The notes under the pieces are model-generated. The model saw only the letters and a list, made by a program, of their open reading frames with translations, did not search any database and was not told the origin of the DNA. From NCBI RefSeq assembly GCF_964204645.1, contig NC_134034.1, positions 744,001-808,000 on the forward strand: a stretch of 64,000 nucleotides of DNA, read 5' to 3'. Positions 36,308 to 46,034 of the stretch are shown here, in pieces; position 1 is the stretch's first letter, and the number at the start of each line of letters is the position of its first letter. A program made the translations under genes and the position numbers. The stretch is from Tubulanus polymorphus (Eukaryota > Nemertea > Palaeonemertea > Tubulaniformes > Tubulanidae).

Positions 36308-39257
36308 TCAAACTGTATAAACAGAATTCCGGTACCATCCGCCACACATCACGTGCTCGTTACCACGGCAACCTTCGTTACATTCAGAATCAGGTACGCG
36401 ACCTTGGTTGCCATAGAACTTGCCGCAGTAACATTCATCCCTATGTTGTACTGCCGCGTAGTAGTAACCTGGAGAAAGTCAATTAAAAACCGATCAAGGT
36501 GTAGAATTGTGAATTATATAAAAATCTGAATAACAAGTTCGTCTACTCAACATCAATTATATATGAAATATTTATAATATATAATATAATAATACATGTC
36601 ATATACGTTGCTGGGCCGATTGTAAAGCCGCGATAGAGGCTGTATCCCAAAGGGACCCGAGCACACAGAAAAAAAGATTAATTTCATTAACAGTATCCAA
36701 TATTATTTTTCATCCGTTACGAAATGTCTCCCTCTGGCCGTAGTATTGCTTCGATATACGGCCAGTATGACGTCATAGAGCGTACCTTTTTGCCCGCAGC
36801 TTTTTCTGCATAAGTCCGGATGTTGCGGGTTGTGATGTCCGGTCGTGAAGGGGAAATCCCTTGTTTCATTGTCGCGATAGCAACCTCGATAAACTGTGGA
36901 GATACAATCATAAATGTGGATTATATTATCACTATCTACAGTTCCACAATTTGTGGATATTTGTGGATTAGTTATAGAATCCTACTTTACTAGCGACACC
37001 TGGTGGATCAGCCCCCACATGCTATGGATATCGACGGATGCTGCTATGACAATGATACGAAGTAAAATAGATTTTTTTTCTAGAATGAGCAGACGATCAG
37101 GGGACAGCAAACCGTTTTCAGAGACTGTTCCTGACAATCAGAGGACAGTAAACCATTTTCAGAGACTGTTCCTGACAATCAGGGGACAGTAAACCATTTT
37201 CAGAGACTGTTCCTGACGATCAGGGGACAGTAAACCATTTTCAGAGACTGTTCCTGACAATCAGGGAACAGTAAACCATTTTCAGAGACTGTTCCTGACA
37301 ATCAGGGAACAGTAAACCATTTTCAGAGACTGTTCCTGACAATCTGGGTCCAGTTCCACAGTTCTGAGTTAAGATTTGACCCTGGGTTAAAACATCGAAA
37401 ATGAACTAACTTTAACTCAGAGTTAACTCTAACTCACAACTGTGGAACTGGGTCCAGGGGACAGAAACTGTTGCTGACGGTCAGAGGACAGACGTCTCTA
37501 TTAACAGTTTGATGATTGAGTTTGTTGGACTGCAGACTGTGGTTTGTTTTTGCTGCTAGACGACGCTGTCCTCCGATTCATCAATTTGCTTGACGTATGT
37601 GAATAATGTATAGAATAGAAACAGCAGAACCATCAATTTTTCCACTGAGAATTTTCAACGATTATCAATATGTGAACTAATGATTCTGTGGCCAAAGAAA
37701 AAAGTTTTCCATCACGTTATTTGTGAATTTATTGACTTGACGAGTCTAGTCCTGAGAACATCCTGATCTTGTTTGACTAACGAGTAAATTAAACCTGGAC
37801 ACAAATGGGGAACTAGTACTGTAAGAGTCATATTGAACTGAACCCGCACTAGTGGAGAACAGGACGCAGAGACAAGTAGAAAACTCCATTTGTAATAATG
37901 AACAACGAAGAAATTACTAGTCAAATAAAACGATGTTGCCTAATCCGTGTGTCTTAATTCGTGGTAGATAACTTGGATTTCGAAAGTTTACTATCTTGAC
38001 CCGTCAAGGGATTCGAACCCACTACGCTAAAGCTGTTCGCCGAACCCCTTGACCTCACGAATCGTTGGAGTCGTTACTAGCCGACCAGAATCCGGTCGTA
38101 CCAATCACAGCGCTTGTAACAAACCGTCAGTAGACTTCTGTTGGTTTTCCATTTAAATGGACCAATCAGCGAACGTTTTACCGAACAAGGAAGTATTTCG
38201 CAAATCGATATATGACGTCACGCGCAACAGCGCCAGTAATGAAATCACGCTTCGTGAGGCCAGGGGGCTGGTGGAAGCGAGTTCGGGAGTGATACCGGAC
38301 CCCTGGCAAGCGAGGATGAAAGTTTACAAGAAAGGGTTGAAACTGCTGTCTCTTGTGAATGTCTGTACAGGGATGGATGGATAAGTTTCGATTTCTCTAA
38401 GTCAAATTGGTAATTGGTAGTAAAATCGTGATTAGCGACCCCACTTTCTACAGTACCCTTTGTTGTTTTTATCGCTAGTTCTGTTAATTGTTAGTTCTCA
38501 GTGGCGGATCCAGAGGCATAAAATGACTACCGCATTTCGGCAACCGAGCGCCGAAGGCATGAGATGTGCAATACGAGTGCCTACGGGGGTTTGGGGGTCC
38601 TCCCCCAGATAATTTTGAAAAATTTAAAGGGCTGAGATGACATTTCCTGGGTTTTGGAAGAGAAAATTCCTGTTTTAATATGGGTACTTTTTTCTAAGTC
38701 GAGTCCATCCATGAAATAAATAAAATGTTGTTAGAGGAAAAATGTTGACTACCGCATTAGCGGCAAGTGCGGTAGGCTAAATCCGCCACTGGTTCTGACA
38801 CGTAGCTTCTGTAGTTTATGTGGTCGTTCAGGTCACATTCCACCTGATGATGGCCGTTCGTCGTCAACAGCCGAAACGTTCTGGTTTCATAATTAATAAA
38901 TTCAATCATATAAAATTCTATTATTGAACTTCTTAATTCAAAGAAATTACCTTTGCCGTAAGTAATCATCTGCTCGCTTGCCGGAGTCGGTGTTTGAAGT
39001 TTACGGGATGAATCCTTATAGAGTTCACATGTACCTGAAATAGATCTGTAGCCATCACAGTTCCGGTCATTGCCACACGCCCATGCGCAATCTATCCAAT
39101 ATCTGACCGGAACAGACGAGACTTTAACACCCGGGTCTTCATCCAGTTTCAACCGGCGAAACCTGAACGATTCATCAGTCCCTTGACCACCGGTCATCAG
39201 AGCTGACCAACACATCACCATAGCAACGATAAAAACTAAACTCAAACTGGTTTTCAT
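36308..39257 (-). CDS. Secreted PAN/apple-like + WSC domain protein, 3 exons
   Basis: Exons on the minus strand: 39257-38951, 36893-36786, 36468-36308 (stop TGA at 36310-36308). Phases 1 and 1 agree at both GT..AG introns, giving 191 aa. Residues 1-25 are a signal peptide (MKTSLSLVFIVAMVMCW). Residues about 50-80 hold four Cys (57, 61, 67, 77) in the spacing of a PAN/apple core ending CELYKD. Residues 103-191 are a full WSC domain: YRGCYRD start, GYYYAAVQHRDECYCG core, CGGW near the end, with eight Cys at 107, 131, 135, 151, 153, 168, 172 and 180. WSC modules bind carbohydrate in known proteins; PAN modules bind protein or carbohydrate. The product is likely an extracellular lectin-like protein; its biological role is unknown. 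A TATAAGG lies about 40 bp before the ATG. Confidence 0.88.
37085..37345. repeat. 41-bp minisatellite in PAN-WSC intron 1
   Basis: About six copies of a 41-bp unit with CAGAGACTGTTCCTGACAAT, in the 2-kb first intron. Confidence 0.93.
37347..37455. mobile_element. Hairpin MITE, CCAGTTCCACAGTT family
   Basis: About 109-bp fold-back whose arms GGTCCAGTTCCACAGTTCTG and the near-complement flank a GAAAATGAACTAA loop similar to the loop at 4230-4240. It is inserted in or beside the 41-bp array. Confidence 0.8.
37985..38062 (-). mobile_element. tRNA-like SINE fragment
   Basis: On the minus strand a B box GGGTTCGAATCCC is followed by TTGACGGGTCA, and GAGGTCAAGGGGTTCGGCGAAC lies on its 5' side. It is tRNA-like, but the stems do not close as a functional tRNA. 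In PAN-WSC intron 1. Confidence 0.45.
38157..38384 (+). other. Unassigned 75-codon open frame in the PAN-WSC intron
   Basis: An ATG-to-stop frame opposite to the host gene has a mixed, protein-like composition (EITLREARGLVEASSG). It could be a small gene, a relic of a mobile element, or chance. I recognise no family and no splice context. Confidence 0.2.
38499..38791. mobile_element. hAT-like MITE with 5-bp target duplication
   Basis: A 293-bp element with ends CAGTGGCGGATC and ATCCGCCACTG (inverted) is flanked by direct repeats GTTCT at 38494-38498 and 38792-38796. The CAGTGGCGG terminus is a common hAT-type end. It lies in PAN-WSC intron 1, just beyond the exon 1 donor. No transposase. Confidence 0.82.
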
Positions 39258-39292
39258 AGTAACTGGTCGTATATACTGTTGTGGATACGGAT

Positions 39293-39299
39293 CCTTATA
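39293..39299 (-). promoter_or_regulatory. TATA-like box of the PAN-WSC gene
   Basis: TATAAGG on the minus strand 36-42 bp before the ATG at 39257. This implies a very short 5' UTR. Confidence 0.35.
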
Positions 39300-40024
39300 G
39301 TTTTAATGTATGCCGATATTCAGAAAAATCGGAGTGGACTTCACAACAGACGAGAGCTTGTTGAATAGAGGCATGGGAAAAAAACACTAGTAGGTCTCGC
39401 GAATACGCGTTTGCTCCACGAGTGTACTGTTTTTTCTTTATTGAGTATATCGGTCTATACCGCAACTTAGATAGTTATCTAGTCCTGTAAGTGTGGCTGT
39501 CTCCACGTCGCTCTACGATTCTAGTGTACTCTGTGGTATAACAGACACTAAGGTTCTTGGTGAACTTAGACTGGACCTCAGGTGAGGTCAGTTCCCGTAG
39601 TACATGGCCAACACAGAGGTTGAACTTACGTGACGTCACGGACGTTTGGGTCATTAAAGTCGGGATACTTTCACTGAGATTCGAACCCAAAGTAAGACAA
39701 ACAAGTTAAGACAATGGAAATATGTAAGATTTACGATGTTTATTGTGAAATGTTGTAATATTTCAAATTTGTCTCCAAAATAAAAAGATACATTCAACTA
39801 CGGATCCTCGATTGCCAGAGGAAGAATCGGTTGACTGTCGTACACAAAAAACCACTAGCACACCTGGTGGATCCTCGATTGCCAGAGGAAGAATCGGTTG
39901 ACTGTCGAACACAAAAACCACTAGCACACCTGGTGGATCCTCGATTGCCAGTACATCAGCTATATGTATTATTCACAATGTGGAAATTTCAACAAATATC
40001 TAACAATTATTGATATCATGCGAT
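39300..40024. other. Intergenic DNA with a 67-bp repeat
   Basis: Between the PAN-WSC and glutamate receptor genes. At 39803-39955 a roughly 67-bp unit starting GGATCCTCGATTGCCAGAGG is present two and a half times. No gene is seen. The minus-strand AATAAA at 40030-40025 probably belongs to the receptor gene. Confidence 0.6.
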
Positions 40025-40030
40025 TTTATT
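40025..40030 (-). terminator. Polyadenylation signal candidate for the glutamate receptor gene
   Basis: AATAAA on the minus strand about 330 bp beyond the stop codon of the alternative last exon (40362). The signal is generic and frequent by chance in AT-rich DNA. Confidence 0.35.
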
Positions 40031-40361
40031 TAGTTCAATAGAATTCCGCCAGAGGTAGTCAAACATCGAAACGCCAATAATAGTTTTGAAATCTGCATCT
40101 CAAGAATCTGTCAAACAGAACATGGAACATGAACAAAAATATGAGGTCTAGAAAAACATAATCTACAAGGCAAAACACGCTACTACTGAATTTCATACGT
40201 TAGAGGCAAAAGCCTCGGTCGGTTCAACACCAGGACCAGCAGAGTGTTAGTAAAAATCAATTCACTAATGTCTAATTTCGTGGAACTGGTTGCCGACTAA
40301 TGTAGGTGGCTCTGCTGTCTCATCGATCCGTCTGTCTGTGTTCCCGCTGTCTACATCAGCT

Positions 40362-40487
40362 CTAAGCACCTTGTTTGAGTTCGGACGGTGACGCGGATCT
40401 CGGAGGTGGGGTTACATCTCGTGTCGTAGAACAACAACCGCCGACTGATCGCTTCTGATCCGAGCTGAACTGATCACTAAACGTCGA
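40362..40487 (-). CDS. Probable alternative last exon of the ATD-less glutamate receptor
   Basis: After a good acceptor (TTCTGATTTTGTAG) a phase-0 frame of 41 codons plus TAG starts STFSDQFSSDQKRS and is Ser/Pro/Arg-rich, like a cytoplasmic tail. An internal phase-0 donor in the preceding receptor exon (AAG|GTTCGT, last exon base 41029) would join to it directly. The resulting receptor would be 490 aa with a 41-residue tail in place of the read-through tail. The donor is weak at positions +3 and +4, so the splice is inference. Confidence 0.5.
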   Translation of the reverse strand, partial: STFSDQFSSDQKRSVGGCCSTTRDVTPPPRSASPSELKQGA

Positions 40488-40499
40488 CTACAAAATCAG

Positions 40500-40516
40500 A
40501 AATATTAATGATAATG

Positions 40517-40614
<98 letters not shown>

Positions 40615-40700
40615 TTATTTCTTATATAGCGCATAACTAAAATAATAATCTATGCGCTGTACAAAGGGTTAATACATTTACATAAAATGAAGAACTTAAT
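40500..40700. mobile_element. (ATA)n microsatellite plus short hairpin element
   Basis: About 110 bp of ATA/AAT repeats (40503-40613) run into TTATTTCTTATATAGCGCAT. An 8-bp palindromic pair AGCGCATA (40628-40635) and TATGCGCT (40651-40658) follows, with GTACAAAGGGTTAATACATT beyond. Microsatellite followed by a TATATAGCGC hairpin is a recurrent dispersed element type in invertebrate genomes. Confidence 0.6.
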
Positions 40701-40929
40701 AACATAGCATATGATAAAACATCAGGAGCAAAGACACAGTAAAATAACTTACAATATATATTAAACATTTATATTCAAATGAAACAATATGTAGAACGGT
40801 AACTTTCGGGACCATCAATATTCATCCGATATAAGCGATTATCCGACTTTCGCTGATCCGTGACTTACGCAAGGTTGGGTACTTTACAAATTCATAATCA
40901 TATCCCTTTGCTCGGAGGTAAAAAGTAAG

Positions 40930-43900
40930 CTATACCGTATAAAACCGTATCCGTACGCGGGAACCAATCGGTGGGCAGTATAGCCAGCGAAAGTAGCGCG
41001 TACGATGACGTATATGCAAATTACGAACCTTTTTATCTTTAGATCTTTGCGCGGCGCGATATAAACACTCAAATATGGCGACGACGACCGCTACGATAAC
41101 ACCGAGCACCAGAATGACGAAGGCTCCTCGTATTTCAGACACTCCGATGTTTACATGACGCGGAAGCTTATCATCGTCATCCTGCACGCAGCTGTTCGAG
41201 TGAAACCATTTCCGATAGAGTTGATGCAACCTTCCACTTTCTTGTAATTTCAACAGAGCCAAGTTGACCGAATCCTTGTATGGGGATCCTTTCAAAAATT
41301 TGAAAACGAATAATTACTCATTTGATATCTTTTACATTCAACGAGGACCCCATCTCTTTATAAACAAATTATTTTACCAGCAATGCCTTCACTTTGATTT
41401 CTATATTCTTAATCGCAAACGTTAAAGATTAGTCATGTCTTTAGATAAGTATTGATTTTTGGGGCTTATATATAGCGCCATCTTTGTTCATTGTTTAACA
41501 GTCATTTAGAGTCTCACTGTAGCACCATTTGCTCCCATCGAGAATGGCACGGTCCGTGCTGTGGCTGGAGGATAGTAATGCTATCAGGTTCGAGTCCCGA
41601 CCGGGGGAACATGCTGTAGCATATTTACCTTTCGGGAAAGCGAGTCCATAACCTTTCGAATCGAGAAGACCTCCGACTTTCATCAGGGAGCATTCGCGCT
41701 GGACGATGTAATCGATCGTCGTCGATTCGGCGATAAAGGCGTAATTTCCTCTTCTGGCGCGTTCGAATCCTTCTTTACTTGTTCTCACAAATACAGACGG
41801 CTCATGCGTGCTCATAAACTGCCACATCTTCTCGTAGACAGATATCTTTGACTGCAATAAGATACAATTCACGTGCGGTTATTAGGAACTTAATCTTTAA
41901 ATATTATACTCGGATCATCTTTAACAACATGGATGGAAGGATAGCACACTTCAACTTTGCTCAAGGAAGAACTAAATTGCTTAAGTATCAAAATTCCCAT
42001 AGAGGAACTTCTATAGAGGTAATTTGGGGTTCTTCAACATTTCCTTTCGAGCTACATTTATAATCCCTCCACCGCCTCAGCTGTTCTCTGGTGAAGGAAT
42101 AGACCCAAAATCTTGAAAGAAATGTTCTTTTCGAGCTAAAGTTTCAAGTCTATACTTTGACTCATCTTCAATGATATTGGAACTTCAAACGTCATTAGAA
42201 ACACAAAAAGGGGACGCTAGTTCTACATGAAGGGTTTCTGACTTTAAAAGATTGAAAATCATTACTGTTTTGAAAAACGTCATCGTTGAACCGCCAGCTA
42301 TTGTTCCGTACTTGATTTTGGTCTGAGCTGCGAGGTCAGATGCACTTTCTACGGTTGGTTTCGGCATACTGTTGGAAACGACCCCGATTATTGACGAGAG
42401 CGAAGCCACATAGGTGGCAAATACAAAAAATGAAAATATCCACCAGACGGCGCTGACTATACGAACTGATAACGAGATTGGTGTCAAACCTGTAAATAAA
42501 AATCAATCCCATGTACAATAAACTTGTTTTGATTACACAATTCTCTGAGTTTAAGGCGTTGAGTGTGGCTTCAATACTCTGATATGGCTGCTTTGCGGCC
42601 ATTTTGAATATTCAAATTAATTACAAGTTATTCACAATCAAATCCTCTCTTAAAATATGGAAGGTCCTAGTATAGATAAGCATCAAATTTTTTCAGATAG
42701 CCGCCTTGTGGCAATTTTAGCTTTGATTCTATTTACCAGCTTTGCCCGGAAATCCGAACAGAAACCAAGCGCTGTTGAGGCACGAGAATGCGTTTCGTTC
42801 CTCGATATCGGAGTGATCGGAGTTTGGGTTTTGTTGCCACTCTGTGAATCTGCCGAGTAGGAATAGTATGAAACTCATAACGGCGTACGCGATAACTATA
42901 AACACCCAAACCTCCACCTCAAACGGGGCCAATATTGCGAACATCGACGACTGGCGCTCCCTGGTGGGTTTCCGCATAAGTATAGTAGTGCCGAGCTTCA
43001 AGTAAGGTTTGCTGAAATCTACAACTTGTGATCTGATGTAGGATATCGTTAAAGCTGCAGCCGACATATCCACTGTCTGAAATAACGAGAAAAAAACCAA
43101 TCAATACTTGACGACAGCGTCTACAGTATGCAAATTACTTGACTACAGTGTATACAGTATGCAAATTACTTGACGACTGTATCTACCGTATGCAAATTAC
43201 TTGACGACTGTATCTACAGTATGCAAATTAGTTGATGACAGTATTTAACAGTATGTATGATCACCTGCTTAAATATGATAATTACCTAGACGAAAATTAA
43301 CTTTCCCATATTCAAATTAATTTTACGAGAGTTCCTAGAAGACATGTATATGCAAATTACCTTGTTGAGCAGTTCGCCAATCATCCCGTTCCATTTGCCG
43401 TCTGGCGTGAGAGCCCCGTATCTCCCGTCGGCGACTAACTTCAATTTGTACTTGAAACCGACTTCATCAGCGAGAGCGTTCACTAAATCAACGATATATC
43501 CTTCAAAAGTCCCGGCAGAAGTTATCATGAGAAACGGTTTCTCCTGAATCAAATAAATCATACATTTTAAAATGAACTGTTAATTACATTAAAGCGGCCA
43601 TCTCGGATCTCGCACAATTTCGATTAGACCACGCGAGACTTTATCAAAATCCAAGATGGCCGCTGTAATGTGAAATAGGCCGGTTAACAGCACTTACTGT
43701 AATTGTAGTGATTTTCAGTTCACCGGGAGGCTCTGAAAGTATATTGATTACAAGACTCATACAGAACAATAATCGCAAAAACCGACAATATATACACAGG
43801 ATCTGGTTGAGAGGACATTTTCACGAGTCCTTCTCAGGAAAGAAATTGTGTAAACCTGCTGCAAATTTGACACCGATTCTCTGGAAATTGCATGTTTTCC

Positions 43901-44431
43901 TATGCATTCGTATTTTCGAAGAATCCTAACACCAATAGGGAAACCCTGCACCCATTTATTCATTAAGTTTTTGAACTGTTCGCTGACGAATTGAGGTCCT
44001 TTGTCACTGACTAAGATATCAGGAATACCAAATCATGCCAAATGATCCTTCAGTTTACTAATGACCACGTTCGATTTCGTGGAGTATCTCGGTCATCTCC
44101 CAGTAATTGCTCAAATAATCGACTGTTATCAGGTAATCTACCGCGTCTATTTCGAAAAGGTCACAACCTATTTTTTCCCAGGGTCGCGATACGGTTTTCG
44201 GCAAAAATTCACAGTCCGGTGTCATATGCGGGCTCGAAACTTGAATGTAGTGCAGGCTATCTCAAGGGCGAGGGGGGAATTACGGAACAATTCTTGATCA
44301 ACGTTCTGTTCACGCATATGTTATAGAAAATGTTTTAGAGAGAACTTACTTGGTGTCGCCTGAGCTGCAGTCATCGAGGTCGCTGTCACCATCAGTAACA
44401 GAAAACTAACCAACAAATTCATTGCATCCAT
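40930..44431 (-). CDS. Ionotropic glutamate receptor subunit lacking an amino-terminal domain, 7 exons
   Basis: Ligand-gated cation channel family. Exons: 44431-44350, 43732-43698, 43543-43361, 43076-42737, 42489-42266, 41851-41629, 41288-40930; phases agree and give 481 aa. Residues 1-25 are a signal peptide. At residue 33 the ligand-binding S1 lobe already begins (LKITTIT-EKPF), so the ~400-residue amino-terminal domain of standard subunits is absent. Glutamate-contact residues are kept: R115 in [10 protein letters not shown]281-T282 in [10 protein letters not shown]330 in FIAEST. M1 is about 156-175, pore loop 196-214 ([14 protein letters not shown]), M3 227-250, M4 417-438. The gate motif is [10 protein letters not shown] instead of SYTANLAAF, and Lys212 aligns with the Q/R site. 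Closest in layout to kainate-binding-type short receptors; kainate class is suggested by QTxIxYGTI..GSTMTFF. Tail uncertain (see alternative exon). TATATAAT 53-60 bp before the ATG. Confidence 0.92.
41555..41613 (+). mobile_element. tRNA-like SINE fragment in receptor intron 6
   Basis: A B box GGTTCGAGTCCCGACC is preceded by an imperfect A box (GTGGCTGGAGGATAG). It lies 16 bp from the exon 6 donor, antisense to the receptor gene. Not a functional tRNA by stem pairing. Confidence 0.45.
43105..43250. repeat. ~35-bp repeat in receptor intron 3
   Basis: About four copies of ACTTGACGACTGTATCTACA followed by GTATGCAAATTA. It includes repeated octamer-like ATGCAAAT sites. Confidence 0.85.
43940..44235 (-). 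pseudogene. Decayed Ty3/gypsy-type retrotransposon integrase fragment in receptor intron 1
   Basis: On the same strand as the receptor, frames read [15 protein letters not shown], then VDYLSNYWE, then [14 protein letters not shown], the core of a retroviral-type integrase with the first two acidic catalytic positions. The third catalytic acid lies beyond the break. The frame shifts near 44070-44080 and is stopped by TGA at 44035-44033, so it is dead. No LTRs are seen nearby. Confidence 0.82.
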
Positions 44432-44483
44432 TTCATAAAATCACTATTCAACTTCACGCAATGAACCGTGAAGCTAAAACTCG

Positions 44484-44491
44484 ATTATATA
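44484..44491 (-). promoter_or_regulatory. TATA-like box of the glutamate receptor gene
   Basis: TATATAAT on the minus strand 53-60 bp before the ATG at 44431, at a suitable distance for a start site near 44455. Confidence 0.35.
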
Positions 44492-44499
44492 TTAATATA

Positions 44500-45343
44500 G
44501 TTTGTAGCGCGCAGTACGGCTTATCCCCGAATAGCAGTAACAGGTAATATATAGATACTGTGTGTAGAACGCAGCCGCGTCAAACAGTGAGGTAAACCCG
44601 CCGCGGATTCATGCTGAGATAACAATACTCAATTGGGTTACCGCTGCTACTGGCTGCTGCTGCTGTTGTTGTTTTTTGAAAAGTAGGACGAACATCAACG
44701 GAAATAAGTATTTATCGAAAATTGCGGTCACACAATAATTAAAGTCAATCGTTTCTGTCCCGCGCGGTCGCAGACGCAATCTGGCGGTGACGACTGTAAT
44801 ACTATAATGGTCAAAGTGAAAGTGTAAAATAAAAATGAATGCAGTAAAAAAAGAATTGTTTGATTTATTACGAGAAATATAACTTCATTGAATATCGTTT
44901 TATATGAATCTATACATCGGTTAACGTAGACTGGTTGCCAGTCCCATTCAATATGTAATATCTAATATCTAATTGAATATAGAGACCGGTAACCAAACCG
45001 GACGATAGCCTAAACTGGTGACGACTTCAGTCAAAACTTCCAGACATCTAGAGCAACGACTATACCGTCAGGTGCTGCCGCCATGCTCGATGTTGGCGGG
45101 TCTTTCATAAACTAACGTGAAAAGGAACCATTCCGACTCAGGCAATCGAGTTCGATTAACTGCTAACAACTTCCGTACAATAACAACTACAAGGAATTAG
45201 ATGAAATAAGTTGTATATTCACAATTTTATTTTAACGTAAAATATCTTTTTATTCAATTAACAGTGCAAAAATACACATTAAAAACCACTAAAAAATTTA
45301 TAATAAATTTGAATCGAGTGATGAAATAAATTTGAATCGAGTG
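44500..45343. other. Intergenic DNA, left flank of the large duplication
   Basis: No gene recognised. The last 40 bases contain a doubled TTTGAATCGAGTGAT motif directly next to the duplication breakpoint at 45343/45344. Confidence 0.55.
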
Positions 45344-45671
45344 ATACCGAATCCAGTGTTCACTTCACGACGGTTACGCAATATGAAGCTAATTTACCAA
45401 AGGCCCTGAATTTATCGGCAAAGAAAGATATAATTCACGTTACATCAGTAGTTTCAAGGCACCGCCTGGTCTAGTCTATTAGATCTAGCCGCGGCCGGTT
45501 CTAGAGGGGTCCGTAACAACGTCCTGGTTGTCCAGATTAAAAATTGTTTATAGGCCTACATCCTCGCTTGCCAGGGTTTGATTGCGATGAAATTCTGGAT
45601 AGACATTGTCATCATCCACGACAACTATTCCGAAGTGAGGGTATCCCAAAATTAAACTAATTTTAGTCTTG

Positions 45672-45750
45672 TGCAGTTAGCTAGCTCAGTTGGTTGAGTG
45701 GAGGTCTGCGAACCGAGAGGTCCTTAGTTCGAAACCACCTCTGGCATTGG
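45672..45750 (+). mobile_element. tRNA-derived SINE head
   Basis: An A box TAGCTCAGTTGG and a B box AGTTCGAAACC are at tRNA-like spacing, but the anticodon region does not fold. The 3' part runs on to about 45850. Second copy at 55455-55533. Confidence 0.6.
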
Positions 45751-45941
45751 ATGTCGAGACACATACATGGACTAAGCTCTGCTAACTTAAGTCAGGTTGT
45801 GAGCCATAACAACCTATAAAAAGGCTCTGGCCGTCTCTTAAGACCCACTAGAGTTACACTGTTACTTGCAGTTGGGACGTACAACTCTTCTAAACTTTAC
45901 ACCAGGATAAAACAACTAATTCATATCGACATTAAATACTA

Positions 45942-45947
45942 TTTATT
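45942..45947 (-). terminator. Polyadenylation signal of TOMM7
   Basis: AATAAA on the minus strand, 88 bp after the TOMM7 stop. Copy at 55725-55730. Confidence 0.5.
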
Positions 45948-46034
45948 GTAATAACTTTGTACAAAAAACAATTTATACAATATGTTGAATAAAATCTGGT
46001 CTGGTGTTGATTGTAGAATTCTGGCTGCCGTTCG

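Noticed and set aside
45672-45750. Functional tRNA gene
   Set aside because: A and B boxes are present but acceptor and anticodon stems do not pair; better explained as a SINE head. The same applies to 8258-8320, 47150-47218 and 51755-51825.
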